Assembly (NCBI RefSeq): GCF_031082405.1
Contig: NZ_JAVHJU010000040.1
Span: 1-64,000 of the forward strand
DNA: 64,000 nucleotides
Direction of reading: 5' to 3'
Source: Amycolatopsis sp. A133
GTDB taxonomy: Bacteria > Actinomycetota > Actinomycetes > Mycobacteriales > Pseudonocardiaceae
Part shown: piece by piece, positions 35,147-43,695 of the stretch
Layout: each line of letters opens with the position of its first letter
How positions within the stretch are numbered: position 1 is the first letter of the stretch
Translations under genes and position numbers: made by a program
The notes under the pieces: generated by a model
The model's database searches: none
Told to the model about the DNA's origin: nothing
Seen by the model: the letters and a program-made list of their open reading frames with translations, nothing else

Positions 35147-35662
35147 TCACCAGCTCCGCGACGAATACGCGCCCTGGCCGGACAGGGCCGGCATCACCGA
35201 TGCGCGGTAGCGCAGGTAGCGGAACGTCGGCGGCAGGAACGCCAGCACCAGCACGAGCACCGCCAGCGCGGCGAGGGCGACGCGGTCGATCATGGCCAGC
35301 CCGCCGTGGGTGAACATCGCGTCGGCGAAGCGGGCCGGGGGAACGCCCACCGACAGCGGCTCGGTGAGCAGGGCGCCGATCGCCAGCAGCGCGCCGAGGC
35401 CGAGCAGGATCGCACCCGCCGTCGCGCGGAACAGCGTCGCCAGCGATCCCAGCAGCAGCACGAGTCCCGCCACGAGGTAGCCGGCCAGGTCCACCAGCAC
35501 CCAGCCCGGCAGCGCACCGAGGCTGAATTCGGCGGGCATGTCGAGGAAGATCTTGACCGGCACATATCCCGCGGCGACCGCGGCCGGAAATCCGAGCAGG
35601 CCGGCGAGGACTGCCGTTACGCCGGATGGCCGAGTCGATGAATACGAATGCGAATGCGACAC
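35147..35662 (-). CDS. Four-helix integral membrane protein of unknown function
   Basis: The product is about 171 residues with four probable membrane segments (VTAVLAGLLGFPAAVAAGY; LVDLAGYLVAGLVLLLGSLA; ATAGAILLGLGALLAIGALL; VALAALAVLVLVLAFLPP) and a basic C-terminus (FRYLRYRASV). I chose the GTG at 35662 (VSHSHSYSST) because GGAG lies 5 nt upstream; a GTG at 35677 is an alternative. I do not recognise a family. It lies between metB and the pra-like gene on the same strand. Confidence 0.68.
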   Translation of the reverse strand: MSHSHSYSSTRPSGVTAVLAGLLGFPAAVAAGYVPVKIFLDMPAEFSLGALPGWVLVDLAGYLVAGLVLLLGSLATLFRATAGAILLGLGALLAIGALLTEPLSVGVPPARFADAMFTHGGLAMIDRVALAALAVLVLVLAFLPPTFRYLRYRASVMPALSGQGAYSSRSW

Positions 35663-35890
35663 CGGGTCTCCGGTCACAACTCCCCCATCAGCCGAGCACG
35701 GGACGACGGCGCTCACCTTAGTCCGAAATGGGGGAAGCAGTCCGGAAAAAGAACGGAATTCGGCCGGACGGCGGAACCCAAGATCATTTTTGTGCGGTAG
35801 CGGCAGAAATCCTGTCACGCGTTCACGGCGGAAGCGCTACTCACCATTTGTCCTCTTCGGACAATTGAGTATTCGGCCGCGAAATGCAGC

Positions 35891-35921
35891 GTGCCCCGGA
35901 GCCGAAACGGCTCCGGGGCAC
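35891..35921 (-). terminator. Hairpin terminator of the pra-like gene
   Basis: GTGCCCCGGAGCCG and its complement form a 14-bp perfect stem with an AAA loop, 18 nt past the stop codon. Confidence 0.8.
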
Positions 35922-35938
35922 GAATGGCGACGGTCAGG

Positions 35939-37444
35939 TCACCACTGCTGCTGCTGCGGGGGCTGGCCCGGCTGGCCGAACCCGCCGTTCGGCGGGCCCT
36001 GCTGCCCGGGCGGCTGCCCCCAGCCCTGCGGCGGCTGGCCCGGCTGCTGCGGGTAGCCGTGCGGCGGCTGACCCGGCTGGCCGTACCCGCCCTGCTGCGG
36101 CGGCTGGCCCGGCTGCGGGAAACCGCCGCTCGACGGCTGCGGGAACCCGCCGCTGGCCGGGTTGGGCCCGCCCGGCTGGCCGTAGCCCGGCGGCGGGCCG
36201 TAACCCTGCGGCGGCTGGCCCGGCTGGCCATAACCGCCCGGCTGCTGCTGCTGCCCGAACCCTCCGGGCTGACCCGGCTGGCCGAACCCGCTCTGCTGCT
36301 GCGGGCCGCCGAAGCCCTGCGGCGGACCGCCGAAGCCCTGCGGCCCACCCGGTGCGGCACCGTCGCCACCGAGGCCGACGAACTGCTTGGTGGCCGGGAC
36401 GAGCGCGAGGACACCGGCGATGAGGATGAGGATCCCGAGGATCAACGGCGGGAGCCCGAGGCCGAAAGTGTCCTTTTCGGACGCGGACGCCTGTGCGAGC
36501 GTCTCGGAGTTCGGCGTCATGCCGATCTTGAGCAGCAGGGCGAAGAGCGTGAGCAGCGCACCGCCCACGACGATCGCGATCGGGACGAACTTCCGGAGCC
36601 CGCCCAGCTTGCCCACCAGCGCCAGGCCGATACCGCCGGCCAGCGAGATCAGGGCGCCCAGCAGGATCATGATCACGTAGAACCAGACCGTGCCCGGTCC
36701 GACGATCCCGGCCTGGTCGAGCACCCGGTCGATCGCCGCCTGGTCCGGAGCGCGGTCGAAGATCGCCGAATAGTCGCTCGCGTCGCCGATGTAGACGAAG
36801 GCGTAGATCAGCGCGATCAGGCCCAGCAGGGCGACCACGCCACCGGCGATGTAGCCGAAGAGCTGCTTGCTGCCCCCGGACGGCGCGGCACCGAACGGCT
36901 GCTGCGGCTGACCGCCGAAGCCCGGCTGCTGCTGGCCGCCGAAACCGGGGCCGCCGAAGCCCTGCGGGGGCTGGCCCGGCTGGCCGAAGCCCGGCTGCTG
37001 GCCGAACCCGCCCTGCTGCTGACCGAACCCGCCCTGCTGCTGGCCGTAACCACCGGGCTGCTGGCCGAAGGCCGCGGCCGGGTTGTCGGCCGCGCTCGGC
37101 GGCGGGGTGTACGGGATCGCCGGCGGCTGGGAGCCCGGGGGCACCAGCTGCGTCGAGTCCGCGACCGGCGCGTCACCGGCCGGGTTCACCATCTGGGTCG
37201 CGTTCGCGTCGAACGGCGGCATCGCCTGGGTCGCGCCCGCGCCGCCGTCACCCGGCTGGACGACCTGGGTCGGCTCCGGCGTCTCCCCGAAGGGGGAACC
37301 GCCGTGGGGCTGAGCGGGCTGCACGACCTGGGTCGGCTCCGGACTGCCGAACGGGTTGTCCTGCTGCGGCTGGGGGCCACTCGGCGGACCCTGAGGTGGC
37401 TGGCCGCCACCCCACGGCTGGTTCGGTGGCTGCGGTGCACTCAT
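35939..37444 (-). CDS. Pra-like membrane protein with Gly/Gln/Pro-rich flanks
   Basis: The 501-residue product has a low-complexity N-terminal region (~1-195) of QPxGGxG repeats with two EPTQVVQP motifs. Four or five membrane helices follow (LFGYIAGGVVALLGLIALIYAFVYI; VWFYVIMILLGALISLAGGIGLALV; FVPIAIVVGGALLTLFALLL; LGLPPLILGILILIAGVLALV). A second low-complexity tail of GQPGQPPQGYG repeats ends QQQQW. Position between metB and cbs matches M. tuberculosis pra (Rv1078, proline-rich antigen), although repeat composition differs. Function is unknown. The ATG start has GGGGG 12 nt upstream. Confidence 0.8.
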   Translation of the reverse strand: MSAPQPPNQPWGGGQPPQGPPSGPQPQQDNPFGSPEPTQVVQPAQPHGGSPFGETPEPTQVVQPGDGGAGATQAMPPFDANATQMVNPAGDAPVADSTQLVPPGSQPPAIPYTPPPSAADNPAAAFGQQPGGYGQQQGGFGQQQGGFGQQPGFGQPGQPPQGFGGPGFGGQQQPGFGGQPQQPFGAAPSGGSKQLFGYIAGGVVALLGLIALIYAFVYIGDASDYSAIFDRAPDQAAIDRVLDQAGIVGPGTVWFYVIMILLGALISLAGGIGLALVGKLGGLRKFVPIAIVVGGALLTLFALLLKIGMTPNSETLAQASASEKDTFGLGLPPLILGILILIAGVLALVPATKQFVGLGGDGAAPGGPQGFGGPPQGFGGPQQQSGFGQPGQPGGFGQQQQPGGYGQPGQPPQGYGPPPGYGQPGGPNPASGGFPQPSSGGFPQPGQPPQQGGYGQPGQPPHGYPQQPGQPPQGWGQPPGQQGPPNGGFGQPGQPPQQQQW

Positions 37445-37509
37445 GTGGGTCTTGAACCCCCTTGACGATGACGCGAAAGTGTTCTACTCGCGCTCACGCT
37501 ATCGGATCG

Positions 37510-37541
37510 CCCGGCGGGGCGCTCGTAACGCCCCTGCCGGG
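37510..37541 (-). terminator. Hairpin terminator downstream of cbs
   Basis: CCCGGCGGGGCG pairs with CGCCCCTGCCGGG around a 7-nt loop with a one-base bulge. It lies about 30 nt past the cbs stop, before the pra-like promoter. Confidence 0.62.
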
Positions 37542-37571
37542 TCCGCCGATCAAGACTCTCTCGGGGCCCGG

Positions 37572-38942
37572 TCAGCGACCGGCCAGGAAGCCCAGGAGGT
37601 CGTGCCGCGTGAGGACGCCGGCCGGCTTGCCGTCGACCAGCACGAGCGCGCCGTCGGCCCCTTCGAGCGCGGTCATCGCGGCCCCCACCTGCTCGCCGCC
37701 GCCGATCGTCGGCAGCGGCGGGGACATGTGCTGCTCGAGCCGGTCGGCCAGCTGCGCCTTGCCCGTGAACAGGGCGTCGAGCAGGTCACGCTCGTTGACG
37801 GCGCCGACGACCTCGGCCGCCATCACCGGCGGCTCCGCGCTCACCACGGGCATCTGGCTCACGCCGAATTCGGAGAGGATCGCGATGGCTTCCGCGACGG
37901 TCTCCTTCGGGTGAGAGTGCACCAGATCGGGCAGTGAACCGCTCTTCTTCGTGAGCACGTCGGCGACCGTCGCCCCGGAGGAGTCGGGCGGCAGGAAGCC
38001 GTAGGAAGACATCCACGTGTCGTTGAACACCTTCGTCAGGTAGCCGCGGCCGCCGTCGGGCAGCAGCACGACCACGACGTCGTCCTCGGTGAGCCGCTCG
38101 GCGAGCTTCAACGCGGCGGCGACGGCCATCCCGCAGGAGCCGCCGACGAGCAGGCCCTCTTCCAGCGCGAGGCGCCGGGTCACCTGGAACGAGTCGGCGT
38201 CGGAGACCGGGATGATCTCGTCGGCGACGGTGCGGTCGTAGGTGTCCGGCCAGAAGTCCTCGCCGACGCCTTCGACCAGGTACGGGCGCCCGCTGCCGCC
38301 GGAGTAGACCGAGCCCTCCGGGTCGGCGCCGACCACCTGCACGGCGCCGTCGCTGACCTCCTTGAGGTAGCGGCCGGTGCCGGAGATGGTGCCGCCGGTG
38401 CCGACGCCCGCGACGAAGTGGGTGATCTTGCCGTCGGTCTGCGTCCACAGCTCCGGGCCGGTCGAGCGGTAGTGGCTCTCCGGGTTCTGCGGGTTGGCGT
38501 ACTGGTTGGGCTTCCAGGCGCCGTCGATCTCGCGGACCAGCCGGTCGGAGACGTTGTAGTAGGAGTCCGGGTGCTCGGGCGGCACCGCCGTCGGGCACAC
38601 CACGACGCGGGCGCCGTACGCCTTGAGCACGTTGCGCTTGTCCTCGCTGACCTTGTCCGGGCAGACGAAGACGCACTGGTAGCCCTTGCGCTGGGCGACC
38701 ATGGCCAGCCCGACGCCGGTGTTGCCGGACGTCGGCTCCACGATCGTGCCGCCGGGGCGCAGCTCGCCGGATGCTTCGGCGGCTTCGACCATGCGCAGCG
38801 CGATGCGGTCCTTGACCGAGCCACCCGGGTTCAGGTACTCGACCTTGGCCAGCACGAGCGGCTTGAGCCCCTTGGTCAACGAGTTCAGCTTGACCAGCGG
38901 GGTGTTGCCCACGAGGTCTGCGATGTGTTCTGCGTACTCCAC
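37572..38942 (-). CDS. cbs: Cystathionine beta-synthase with C-terminal CBS domains
   Basis: The 456-residue product has a PLP core: EYLNPGGSVKDRIALRM with K44 as Schiff-base lysine, VEPTSGNTGVGLA, GVGTGGTISGTGRYLKE and VGGSCGMAVAA. Two CBS modules follow (~330-456: DLVHSHPKETVAEAIAILSEFGVSQMPVV; GALVLVDGKPAGVLTRHDLLGF) that could bind an adenosyl effector. It condenses homocysteine and serine into cystathionine. I chose the GTG at 38942 because VEYAEHIADLVGNTPLV aligns with the mycobacterial N-terminus; the longer frame adds nonconserved residues. Confidence 0.94.
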   Translation of the reverse strand: MEYAEHIADLVGNTPLVKLNSLTKGLKPLVLAKVEYLNPGGSVKDRIALRMVEAAEASGELRPGGTIVEPTSGNTGVGLAMVAQRKGYQCVFVCPDKVSEDKRNVLKAYGARVVVCPTAVPPEHPDSYYNVSDRLVREIDGAWKPNQYANPQNPESHYRSTGPELWTQTDGKITHFVAGVGTGGTISGTGRYLKEVSDGAVQVVGADPEGSVYSGGSGRPYLVEGVGEDFWPDTYDRTVADEIIPVSDADSFQVTRRLALEEGLLVGGSCGMAVAAALKLAERLTEDDVVVVLLPDGGRGYLTKVFNDTWMSSYGFLPPDSSGATVADVLTKKSGSLPDLVHSHPKETVAEAIAILSEFGVSQMPVVSAEPPVMAAEVVGAVNERDLLDALFTGKAQLADRLEQHMSPPLPTIGGGEQVGAAMTALEGADGALVLVDGKPAGVLTRHDLLGFLAGR

Positions 38943-39068
38943 GACCGCCAGCCTAAACGGCCGCCCCATGGCGTTGTCCACTCCGCGGGGGCGTAGCGCG
39001 GGCGGACTCCGGGTGCGCGTCGGTGGTGCCGGGCAGCGAGCGCGAGGCCGGGCCGCCCGGCGGGGACC

Positions 39069-39236
39069 TCAGGCGGCCACCAAGCCGCTCGTCCGCACCG
39101 GTACCGGCCCGGGGGCCGCTGCACGCTGAGCCGTCACCCCGTCCCGGAGGTCCCGCCCGGCGCAGCCGTGGCTGTCGGTGCGGCACCCCATCCGAAAGTC
39201 CGGAGACGCCCAGTAGGCGGCCCGTCCGATTGTCAT
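39069..39236 (-). CDS. Small 55-residue open frame with a strong ribosome binding site
   Basis: An ATG at 39236 is preceded by GCAGGAGGTGAACTGGCG, the best Shine-Dalgarno in the area. The peptide starts MTIGRAAYWASPDFRMGC and continues with TDSHGCAGRDLRDG and an Ala/Pro/Val tail. It has two Cys residues and no membrane helix. It lies 49 bp downstream of the pentapeptide-repeat gene and could be in its operon. No homologue is recognised. Confidence 0.5.
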   Translation of the reverse strand: MTIGRAAYWASPDFRMGCRTDSHGCAGRDLRDGVTAQRAAAPGPVPVRTSGLVAA

Positions 39237-39285
39237 CGCCAGTTCACCTCCTGCGGAATGGCGACCCGTTACGAGTGGGACGATC

Positions 39286-40233
39286 CTATCGGGCCGCCGG
39301 TTGCCCCGGTTCACCCTTTCGTGCCAATTCCACCCGGTCGGGCTGGTCGGCGATCGGCCGTTCTTCCCAGTCCCCCGGCCAGGTCCGGCGAAACCCCGGC
39401 TTCGCTTCCGCGCCCGCGAGCCGGGCGGCCGACTTCGTCCCGAAATCCACCGGACCTGCGAAAACGGCGCCGTTGAAACTTTCGCGTTCGCCGCCGAAAA
39501 CGGTTCCGCGGAAATCCACGCGGTCCTTGAACACCGCCTGGTTGAAGTCCGCCTTGGTGCGGAATTCGGTGCCGCGGAACGACGCCAGTTCGAGAAACTC
39601 CGCGCCGTAGCAGGTGATCGACCGGATCGAGCAGTGCGTGAGGGTCAGCCCGACGAGTCTCGCGCCGGAGAAGTCGAGGTCGATGTCCGGCCAGAAGGCT
39701 TCGTTCGGCTTTTCCGCGGAGCCGGGGCGCAGGTGCAGCAGCAGGATGCGCTGGGCGGTCTTGCGCACCTGCAGTTCCTCGGCGCTCTTCGCACCGGGCT
39801 TGTACGGCATCCGCAGGTAGGCGCAGAGGACGTTGACGATGGTCTGCCGGTTCTCCGCATACCCGGCGGCCAGCCGTTCGAGGGCGTACAGGCCGGCGAG
39901 CCGGACCGGGGCCTTGTCGCTGCCGAGCTGGTCGGCGGCCTTGCCGTAGATCTCGGTGATCCGGCGCTCGGTGGCGTCGTGGTCCTTCTGCACGAGGTCC
40001 AGCTCGGCCGACCGCTGCCGCCGCGCGGCGAGCAGCAGGGCGGCGGCGCCGCCGGTGCCGATCACGATGTTGGCGGCGGTCTTCAGCGCGTCGAGCCGGG
40101 CGGTGTCCTCCGGACGGCCGCGGCCGAGGAGCGTCAGCAGCAGGGTGGCCGCCACCGCGGCGACCACCAGCAGCCCGGCTCCCCACAGGAGGATCGTCCT
40201 CGTCCGCAGCACCCGTTCGAGTTCGTTCCGCAC
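39286..40233 (-). CDS. Membrane-anchored pentapeptide-repeat protein
   Basis: The product is about 315 residues. It has two hydrophobic segments near the N-terminus (ILLWGAGLLVVAAVAATLLLTLLG; ANIVIGTGGAAALLLAA), a helical region (RRQRSAELDLVQKDHDATERRITEIYGKAADQLGSD, LAGLYALERLAA) and a short pentapeptide-repeat coil (FSGARLVGL, ASFRGTEFRTKADFNQAVFKDRVDFRGTVFGG). This layout is common in actinobacterial pentapeptide proteins of unknown function. The start at GTG 40233 (VRNELERVL) is tentative, as no ribosome site is clear. Confidence 0.8.
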   Translation of the reverse strand: MRNELERVLRTRTILLWGAGLLVVAAVAATLLLTLLGRGRPEDTARLDALKTAANIVIGTGGAAALLLAARRQRSAELDLVQKDHDATERRITEIYGKAADQLGSDKAPVRLAGLYALERLAAGYAENRQTIVNVLCAYLRMPYKPGAKSAEELQVRKTAQRILLLHLRPGSAEKPNEAFWPDIDLDFSGARLVGLTLTHCSIRSITCYGAEFLELASFRGTEFRTKADFNQAVFKDRVDFRGTVFGGERESFNGAVFAGPVDFGTKSAARLAGAEAKPGFRRTWPGDWEERPIADQPDRVELARKGEPGQPAAR

Positions 40234-40346
40234 GAGGGGCGATAGTGCCAGGAGTGGCGCAGGTCGCGTTCGGCTTTGACGAGGACGCCGCACGCGGCAG
40301 TATGGTGAGCGCACGCTTAGCTCGCGATACGAGGATGTGTCACGTC

Positions 40347-41567
40347 ATGCCCGAAGCCGTCATCGTCTCCACCGCGCGTTCGCCGATCGGGCGCGCCAAC
40401 AAGGGTTCGCTGGTCAGCATGCGGCCCGACGACCTGACCGTGCAGATGGTCCAGGCGGCGCTGGCCAAGGTGCCCCAGCTCGACCCCGCCGACATCGACG
40501 ACCTGCTGCTGGGCTGCGGCCTGCCGGGCGGCGAGTCCGGGTTCAACATGGGCCGCGCGGTCGCCGTCGAACTGGGCTACGACCACCTGCCCGGCTGCAC
40601 CATCACCCGGTACTGCTCCTCCAGCCTGCAGACCACCCGGATGGCGTTCCACGCGATCAAGGCCGGCGAGGGCGACGTCTTCATCTCGGCCGGCGTCGAG
40701 ACCGTCTCGCGGTTCTCGAAGGGCAGCTCGGACTCCTGGCCCGACACGCACAACCCGCTGTTCGCCGACGCCGAGCAGCGCACCGCCGCGACCGCCGAGT
40801 CCGGCACCGACAGCTGGACGGACCCGCGCCAGGACGGGCTGCTGCCCGACGTCTACATCGCGATGGGCCAGACCGCGGAGAACCTGGCGCGGCTCAAGGG
40901 CGTCACGCGCGAGGAGATGGACGAGTTCGGCGTCCGCTCGCAGAACCTGGCCGAGAAGGCCATCGCGGACGGCTTCTGGGCCAAGGACATCACCCCGGTG
41001 ACGTTGCCGGACGGCACGGTCGTCTCGAAGGACGACGGCCCGCGCGCCGGCGTCACCGTCGAGGGCGTTTCCGGGCTCAAGCCGGTGTTCCGCCCGGACG
41101 GCCGGGTCACGGCGGGCAACTGCTGCGCGCTCAACGACGGCGCGGCGGCCCTGGTCGTCATGTCCGACACGAAGGCGCGTGAGCTGGGCCTGACGCCGCT
41201 GGCGCGGATCGTCTCCACCGGCGTCACCGGGCTTTCGCCGGAGATCATGGGCTACGGCCCCGTCGAGGCGTCCAAGCAGGCGCTCTCCCGCGCCGGGCTG
41301 TCGATCGGCGACATCGACCTGGTCGAGATCAACGAGGCGTTCGCGGCGCAGGTCATCCCGTCGTACCGGGACCTGGGCATCGACCTGGACCGGCTGAACG
41401 TCAACGGCGGCGCGATCGCGGTCGGCCACCCGTTCGGCATGACCGGCGCCCGGATCACCTCGACGCTGATCAACTCGCTGCAGCACCACGACAAGCAGTT
41501 CGGCCTCGAGACGATGTGCGTCGGCGGCGGCATGGGCATGGCGATGATCATCGAGCGCCTTTCCTGA
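40347..41567 (+). CDS. fadA: Thiolase (acetyl-CoA acetyltransferase / 3-ketoacyl-CoA thiolase)
   Basis: The 406-residue product has all thiolase signatures: nucleophile C90 in ITRYCSSSLQT, VEINEAFAAQVIPSY, NVNGGAIAVGHPFGMTGAR with the catalytic His, and TMCVGGGMGMA with the second Cys. It cleaves 3-ketoacyl-CoA or condenses acetyl-CoA. Its place beyond cbs on the opposite strand matches M. tuberculosis fadA3 (Rv1074c). The ATG at 40347 has AGGA about 11 nt upstream. A strong hairpin follows. Confidence 0.95.
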   Translation: MPEAVIVSTARSPIGRANKGSLVSMRPDDLTVQMVQAALAKVPQLDPADIDDLLLGCGLPGGESGFNMGRAVAVELGYDHLPGCTITRYCSSSLQTTRMAFHAIKAGEGDVFISAGVETVSRFSKGSSDSWPDTHNPLFADAEQRTAATAESGTDSWTDPRQDGLLPDVYIAMGQTAENLARLKGVTREEMDEFGVRSQNLAEKAIADGFWAKDITPVTLPDGTVVSKDDGPRAGVTVEGVSGLKPVFRPDGRVTAGNCCALNDGAAALVVMSDTKARELGLTPLARIVSTGVTGLSPEIMGYGPVEASKQALSRAGLSIGDIDLVEINEAFAAQVIPSYRDLGIDLDRLNVNGGAIAVGHPFGMTGARITSTLINSLQHHDKQFGLETMCVGGGMGMAMIIERLS

Positions 41568-41609
41568 CCCCACCGCCCCGATGGGGTTGGTTCCTCGTCC
41601 GGATGCGCC

Positions 41610-41642
41610 GAAGGCCCCCTCACCGATGGTGAGGGGGCCTTC
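41610..41642. terminator. Bidirectional hairpin between thiolase and LppU-like genes
   Basis: GAAGGCCCCCTCACC and its complement form a 15-bp perfect stem with a GAT loop between convergent stop codons. The arms end in CTTCG/TTC. Confidence 0.8.
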
Positions 41643-41656
41643 GTGCAGCTACGGGG

Positions 41657-42391
41657 CTATTCGTTCGTCTTGACGCACATCGTCGTCGCCGGCTCCGGGT
41701 ACACCGCGACGCGCGTGGCGTCGGTGCCCTCGCAGACGTTCTTGTCGGCCTGGCCCGTCACGACCTTGACGAGCTCGCCGTCCTTGCTCGGGTCGGTGCA
41801 CGGGACCTTCAGGTAGCCCTTGGTCTGCGACGTGAAGTTCGTCAGGCAGTCGCCCTGCTTCGCGTTGATCATCAGGCACAGCTTGTACGAGCTGCGGCCG
41901 CTGACCGAGTAGGTGTCGTAGCCCGCGCTCGACCCGCCGGGGCAGTTCTCGGAGGCGGTCTCCAGCTTCTTGGCGATCTTGACGTTCGCCTTCGGGTCGG
42001 TGCAGTCGGCCTTCACCGGGTCGTCGCCGCCCTGGGTGAACTCGGTGATCGTGAGGCAGTCACCGGCGTTCGAGGTGGCCGGCGACTTCATGAACGTGGT
42101 GATCAGGAAGGCGGCCACCGCGATCACCACGACGAGGCCGATGCCGCCCAGGATCAGCTTCTTGGCCGTCGAGCGCTTCGGCGGAGCCGGCGGCGCGGGC
42201 GGGAACCCCTGCTGGCCGGGCGGGAACTGGCCGGGCGGCGGGCCGTACTGACCCGGCTGGCCCTGCGGCGGCGTGCCGAACTGGCCGGGCTGGCCGTGCG
42301 GCTGCTGCGGCTGGCCGCCCGGCGGCGGACCGTAGGGATCGGGCTGACCCACCGGCTGCTGGCCCCCGGGGGCCGGAGGGGGAACGCTCAC
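41657..42391 (-). CDS. LppU-type membrane-anchored protein with Pro/Gln-rich N-terminus
   Basis: The product is about 244 residues. It has a cytoplasmic low-complexity region (PPPGGQPQQPHGQPGQFG-like), one membrane helix (KKLILGGIGLVVVIAVAAFLITTF) and an extracytoplasmic domain with six regularly spaced Cys (AGDCLTI, KADCTDP, SENCPGG, YKLCLMI, GDCLTNF, VPCTDP, NVCEG, TMCVK include the disulfide candidates). It resembles the LppU/SCO3897 family. The GTG at 42391 has GAGG 6 nt upstream. Function is unknown. Confidence 0.8.
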   Translation of the reverse strand: MSVPPPAPGGQQPVGQPDPYGPPPGGQPQQPHGQPGQFGTPPQGQPGQYGPPPGQFPPGQQGFPPAPPAPPKRSTAKKLILGGIGLVVVIAVAAFLITTFMKSPATSNAGDCLTITEFTQGGDDPVKADCTDPKANVKIAKKLETASENCPGGSSAGYDTYSVSGRSSYKLCLMINAKQGDCLTNFTSQTKGYLKVPCTDPSKDGELVKVVTGQADKNVCEGTDATRVAVYPEPATTMCVKTNE

Positions 42392-42494
42392 TGTGAACCT
42401 CACACATGTGAAATTGAGAACCGACCCGGCCATCCAACACGCAGGGTGAGCGTGGCCCGCACCGGGGTCCCCAATGCACGAATTACCCACAGAA

Positions 42495-42523
42495 AAGGCG
42501 CCCCGTCGATTACGGAGCGCCTT
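42495..42523 (-). terminator. Intrinsic terminator of the Bax-inhibitor-1 gene
   Basis: AAGGCGC/GCGCCTT plus an inner CCGT/ACGG stem with one mismatch. On the minus strand the stem is followed by TTTTCT. It lies 22 nt past the stop codon. Confidence 0.72.
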
Positions 42524-42545
42524 CACTGCGGAACTGTGAGCCAGG

Positions 42546-43379
42546 TTACTCGCGGAAGTAAGAGAGCAACCGCAGGATCTCGAGGTACAGCCAGACCAGC
42601 GTCGTCATCAGGCCGAACGCGGTGTACCAGGCCCACTTCGACGGCATGCCCTCGCGGATCATCCGGTCGGCCTGGTCGAAGTCGAGCAGGAAGCTGAACG
42701 CCGCGATGCCGATGCAGACGAGGCTGAAGACGATGGCGAGCGGGCCGCCGTCGCGCAGCGGGTTGAAGCCGAAGACCAGCGAGCTGATCAGGTTGAACAG
42801 CATCAGGATCGCGACACCGACGACGGCGCCGACGATCCACTTGGTCAGCTTCGGCGTGACCTTCACCGCGCCGGTCTTGTAGACCACCAGCATGCCGATG
42901 AACACACCCGCGGTACCGATGATCGCCTGCAGCGCGATGCCGGGGTAGATCGCCTCGAACACGCCGCTCAGCGCACCGAGGAACAGGCCTTCGGCCGCCG
43001 AGTAGGTCAGCGTCAGCGCGCCGCTGGGCTTCTGGCGGAAGATGATCACCAGCGAGATGACCAGCCCGACGATCAGGCCGCCGATCATCGCGCCGACGAG
43101 CGCGCCGGACAGCCGGCCGGTCTCGGCCAGCTGGACCTGCGCCCAGATCGCCGTGACGACCCCGACGAGCAGCGCGACGCCGAGGGACATGCCCGTCTTG
43201 ACGACGACGTCGTCGACGGTCATCGGACGATCGCCCTCGCCGGAGGCGGTCTGGCCGGGGCCGTACCCGGGCACGCCGCCCTGGGGTTGGTTGAAGCCCA
43301 CCGGGGGCCCGTACTGCCCGTAAGTCTGGGTTCCGCCTTGGGGCAGGTTGCGGAACGCCGGGTTGCTACTGGAACGCAC
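42546..43379 (-). CDS. Bax inhibitor-1 / YccA family membrane protein
   Basis: The 277-residue product has a Gly/Gln/Tyr-rich cytoplasmic N-terminus (~55 residues) followed by seven membrane helices. Examples are MSLGVALLVGVVTAIWAQV, LVGAMIGGLIVGLVISLVIIF and AIVFSLVCIGIAAFSFLLDFDQADRMI. The DFDQADRMIREGMPSKWAWYTAFGL motif is typical of the actinobacterial COG4760 branch. Homologues form pH-sensitive calcium leak channels; a role here is inferred. GTG at 43379 has GGAGGAT 3-7 nt upstream. Its promoter region faces that of the surface-protein gene. Confidence 0.92.
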   Translation of the reverse strand: MRSSSNPAFRNLPQGGTQTYGQYGPPVGFNQPQGGVPGYGPGQTASGEGDRPMTVDDVVVKTGMSLGVALLVGVVTAIWAQVQLAETGRLSGALVGAMIGGLIVGLVISLVIIFRQKPSGALTLTYSAAEGLFLGALSGVFEAIYPGIALQAIIGTAGVFIGMLVVYKTGAVKVTPKLTKWIVGAVVGVAILMLFNLISSLVFGFNPLRDGGPLAIVFSLVCIGIAAFSFLLDFDQADRMIREGMPSKWAWYTAFGLMTTLVWLYLEILRLLSYFRE

Positions 43380-43695
43380 CTGATCCTCCTGGATCTGCTG
43401 CTTCGTTTTCGTCGCTGCATCCGGTTCAACGACCGCCGGGGACGTGCGGTTCCCGCCGAGTAAAGACGACTTTACTCGACGGCGGTCCGCCGTCCACGGA
43501 GGACACGGTAAGCGACAGGCGCCACGACCGTTCGGCGACAGCCACCCGAAGAGCGGTACACAGTTTTCGCCCTGAACGCAACGCTCACTTCGCGTGCTCG
43601 GACGTTCACCGAATGCGCGTCGGGGACCTGATCAGTCGTGTGACCTGCAGAGACGCCGGGCACTGCCGGGCGTCGAACTAAGGAGCATTGACACC
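43380..43695. promoter_or_regulatory. Divergent promoter region with AT-rich dyad at 43457-43478
   Basis: This 316-bp region between divergent starts contains CGAGTAAAG-ACGA-CTTTACTCG, a 9-bp-arm perfect dyad that stands out by AT content. It lies 78-99 bp upstream of the Bax-inhibitor start and over 200 bp from the surface-protein start. No gene is present. Confidence 0.5.

Noticed and set aside
39023..39610. Plus-strand frames antisense to the pentapeptide-repeat gene and small frame
   Set aside because: Arg/Pro/Ser-rich shadow translation with no motifs, while the minus strand shows pentapeptide repeats.
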